From assembly GCA_963829085.1 (NCBI GenBank), contig CAWHHJ010000019.1:1-64000 (forward strand): 64,000 nt of DNA, given 5' to 3'. The DNA is from PALSA-1004 sp963829085. GTDB lineage: Bacteria > Pseudomonadota > Gammaproteobacteria > Burkholderiales > SG8-41. The stretch's first letter is position 1; every line of letters begins with the position of its first letter. This document shows positions 62,822-64,000 of the stretch, one piece after another. Made by a program: the position numbers and the translations under genes. The notes under the pieces were generated by a model that saw only the letters and a program-made list of their open reading frames with translations, was not told the DNA's origin and ran no database searches.

Positions 62822-64000
62822 TCAGCCCATCCACTGCAAGACCGGTGCATTTGCTTCTTCCAGCGGTTGAGCGATGACGTCGACAAGCGCAGGGCCTCCG
62901 TATTCAGCGGCTTGCTTCAATACCGCTTGCAGTGCATCCGGATCTTCCACTCGCCACGAGCGCACGCCGTATTGTTCAGCGACACGCGCATGCTCTGTGC
63001 GCGAGAAATCAACGGAGAAGTAGCGCTGGCCATAGCTTGCCTTCTGACTCGCCTTGATCCACCCGTAGCTCGAATTCGAGAATACGATCATCAGCAGCGG
63101 GATTTTCAGGCGCGTAACGGTTTCAAGCTCGCCAACCGAAAAGCCAAAACTGCCATCGCCCATGAGCGAAACGCATTTCGTGCCCGGTCGTCCGAACCAG
63201 GCGCCAACAGCCGCGGACATCGAATAGCCGAGGGCGCCATGTGCCCGATTCGTAATGAAGTGACGGCCCGGCTCGAGCACCTCATAGTAGCCTGCCACGT
63301 ACGGACAAGGTGTGCCAGGATCCGCTACGACAATAGCGTCGTCGGGCAATACGCGATGCAGATCGGCGAGCACACGCTCGGGTCGTATCGGCCTCGCCGG
63401 CTCCGATGCCAGTTTGTGAAACGCATCAAACTTGGCCTTGCGCGCGCGTGCAACCACTGAGCGGCCGTCAAAGTCTGTGCGTTCGCGCCTTGGCGCGTGA
63501 CTCACGAGATGGACGTGCAGCGCTTCGAGCACCAGACGCGCATCGCCGACGAGCGCATGGGCAGTCCGGTAATTTACGGAGATCGTTGATGGGTCGATAT
63601 CAATGTGCACGATCGGAATATCGCGGCCCGGATTCTTCCAATGCTCCGTCGTTGTCGAACCGGCCCGGCAACCAACGAATATGACGAGGTCCGCCTGCTG
63701 CACCACTTCGCGTGTCGGTACTACGCCGCCGTTTGCACCCACGACGCCGGCGCACAGCGGATGCGATTCGGCAAGACTGCCCTTGCCGCTCACGGTAGTG
63801 CACACCGGTGCATTCAATAGTTCAGCGATGTCTCTAAGCACTTCCATCGCGCGCGCAATCACCACCCCACCGCCGCAAATGAAGATAGGACTCCGCGCTT
63901 TAAGTATCGCTGCGGCCGCAGCGGCAATCGCCTGAGGGTCCGCTACGTACGACCACGCCGGAAAACGATCATGACCGGGTTGCGCCCATACTTCCGCGCT
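62822..64000 (-). CDS. Acetolactate synthase-like TPP enzyme (5' end outside the window)
   Basis: At least 392 C-terminal residues of a TPP-dependent enzyme are present and the frame is open to the window end. The central FAD/Rossmann-like domain begins in ILKARSPIFICGGGVVIARA and continues VGANGGVVPTREVVQQADLV. The C-terminal PP-binding domain has VSLMGDGSFGFSVGELETVT and the metal-site IVFSNSSYGWIKASQ. The family includes acetolactate synthase, glyoxylate carboligase and sulfoacetaldehyde acetyltransferase; which applies cannot be told from this portion. It is the first visible gene of the amino-acid-oxidase operon. Confidence 0.78.
   Translation of the reverse strand, partial: SAEVWAQPGHDRFPAWSYVADPQAIAAAAAAILKARSPIFICGGGVVIARAMEVLRDIAELLNAPVCTTVSGKGSLAESHPLCAGVVGANGGVVPTREVVQQADLVIFVGCRAGSTTTEHWKNPGRDIPIVHIDIDPSTISVNYRTAHALVGDARLVLEALHVHLVSHAPRRERTDFDGRSVVARARKAKFDAFHKLASEPARPIRPERVLADLHRVLPDDAIVVADPGTPCPYVAGYYEVLEPGRHFITNRAHGALGYSMSAAVGAWFGRPGTKCVSLMGDGSFGFSVGELETVTRLKIPLLMIVFSNSSYGWIKASQKASYGQRYFSVDFSRTEHARVAEQYGVRSWRVEDPDALQAVLKQAAEYGGPALVDVIAQPLEEANAPVLQWMG

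Noticed and set aside
1..64000. Search for tRNA, rRNA, CRISPR arrays, insertion sequences, prophage or plasmid genes
   Set aside because: No cloverleaf-like tRNA, no rRNA sequence, no spaced repeat array, no transposase or integrase motif and no terminal inverted repeats were seen by eye; a dedicated scan could still find a short RNA gene.

Overview
The window reads as chromosomal DNA of a betaproteobacterium, probably in or near Burkholderiales. The evidence is the GC-rich, densely packed sequence, the gene order sdhCDAB-sdhE-gltA-sucA-sucB-lpdA-zapE that is typical of that class, and two Bug-family (TctC-type) periplasmic binding proteins. This assignment is inferred from gene order and protein families, not from a marker-gene phylogeny. 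No rRNA, tRNA, CRISPR array, insertion sequence or phage gene was recognised.

Layout. (1) 391-2656: a small RRM-like protein gene with its own promoter, then a PoxB-like thiamine-diphosphate enzyme. (2) 2809-17348, all on the minus strand: succinate dehydrogenase, SdhE, citrate synthase, the three subunits of 2-oxoglutarate dehydrogenase, the ZapE ATPase, an AcuI-type acryloyl-CoA reductase and propionyl-CoA synthetase. Together they form a TCA-cycle block with propionate entry at its 3' end. (3) 17575-22193: a ROK sugar kinase, an unusual HAD phosphatase fused to a HerA-like ATPase, and a divergent GH1-like glycosidase. (4) 22210-44269: a large storage-glucan and trehalose cluster, glgC-glgB-glgE-treS/maltokinase-glgX-treZ-malQ/treY on the minus strand, with divergent glgA and then glgP. 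From glgB to malQ/treY each gene overlaps the next by 4-8 nt, so the whole chain is probably translationally coupled. It encodes ADP-glucose synthesis, branching, maltose-1-phosphate-dependent elongation, debranching, and two routes between glucan and trehalose. (5) 44433-47796: msrB, a short-chain dehydrogenase, a histidine phosphatase and an NAD(P)HX dehydratase. (6) 47815-54655: an apparent catabolic locus with two divergent arms, aminotransferase/Bug/ABC-type binding protein on one side and cyclase-type hydrolase/SelA-like PLP enzyme/Bug on the other. A strong dyad lies between the arms. (7) 54668-56993: NAD-malic enzyme and a PH-domain membrane protein. (8) 57015-64000: an operon with a TPP enzyme (cut by the window end), a DAO-family FAD oxidase, a decayed second copy of that oxidase's C-terminus, a [2Fe-2S] protein, an HcnB-like FAD/[2Fe-2S] subunit and a divergent aconitase.

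Four otherwise well-conserved genes (gltA, sdhB, the aconitase and the [2Fe-2S] subunit) each carry one single-base indel that breaks the reading frame. In each case a one-base correction restores a family-like protein. Four such events, two of them in core TCA genes, make sequencing or assembly error the first explanation. Real decay or programmed shifting is less likely but can be tested from reads.

The most unusual elements are the HAD-HerA fusion, the MalQ-TreY fusion inside a fully coupled glucan/trehalose operon, the tail of a lost oxidase gene still overlapping its former partner, and the two-armed catabolic locus with no recognised pathway.
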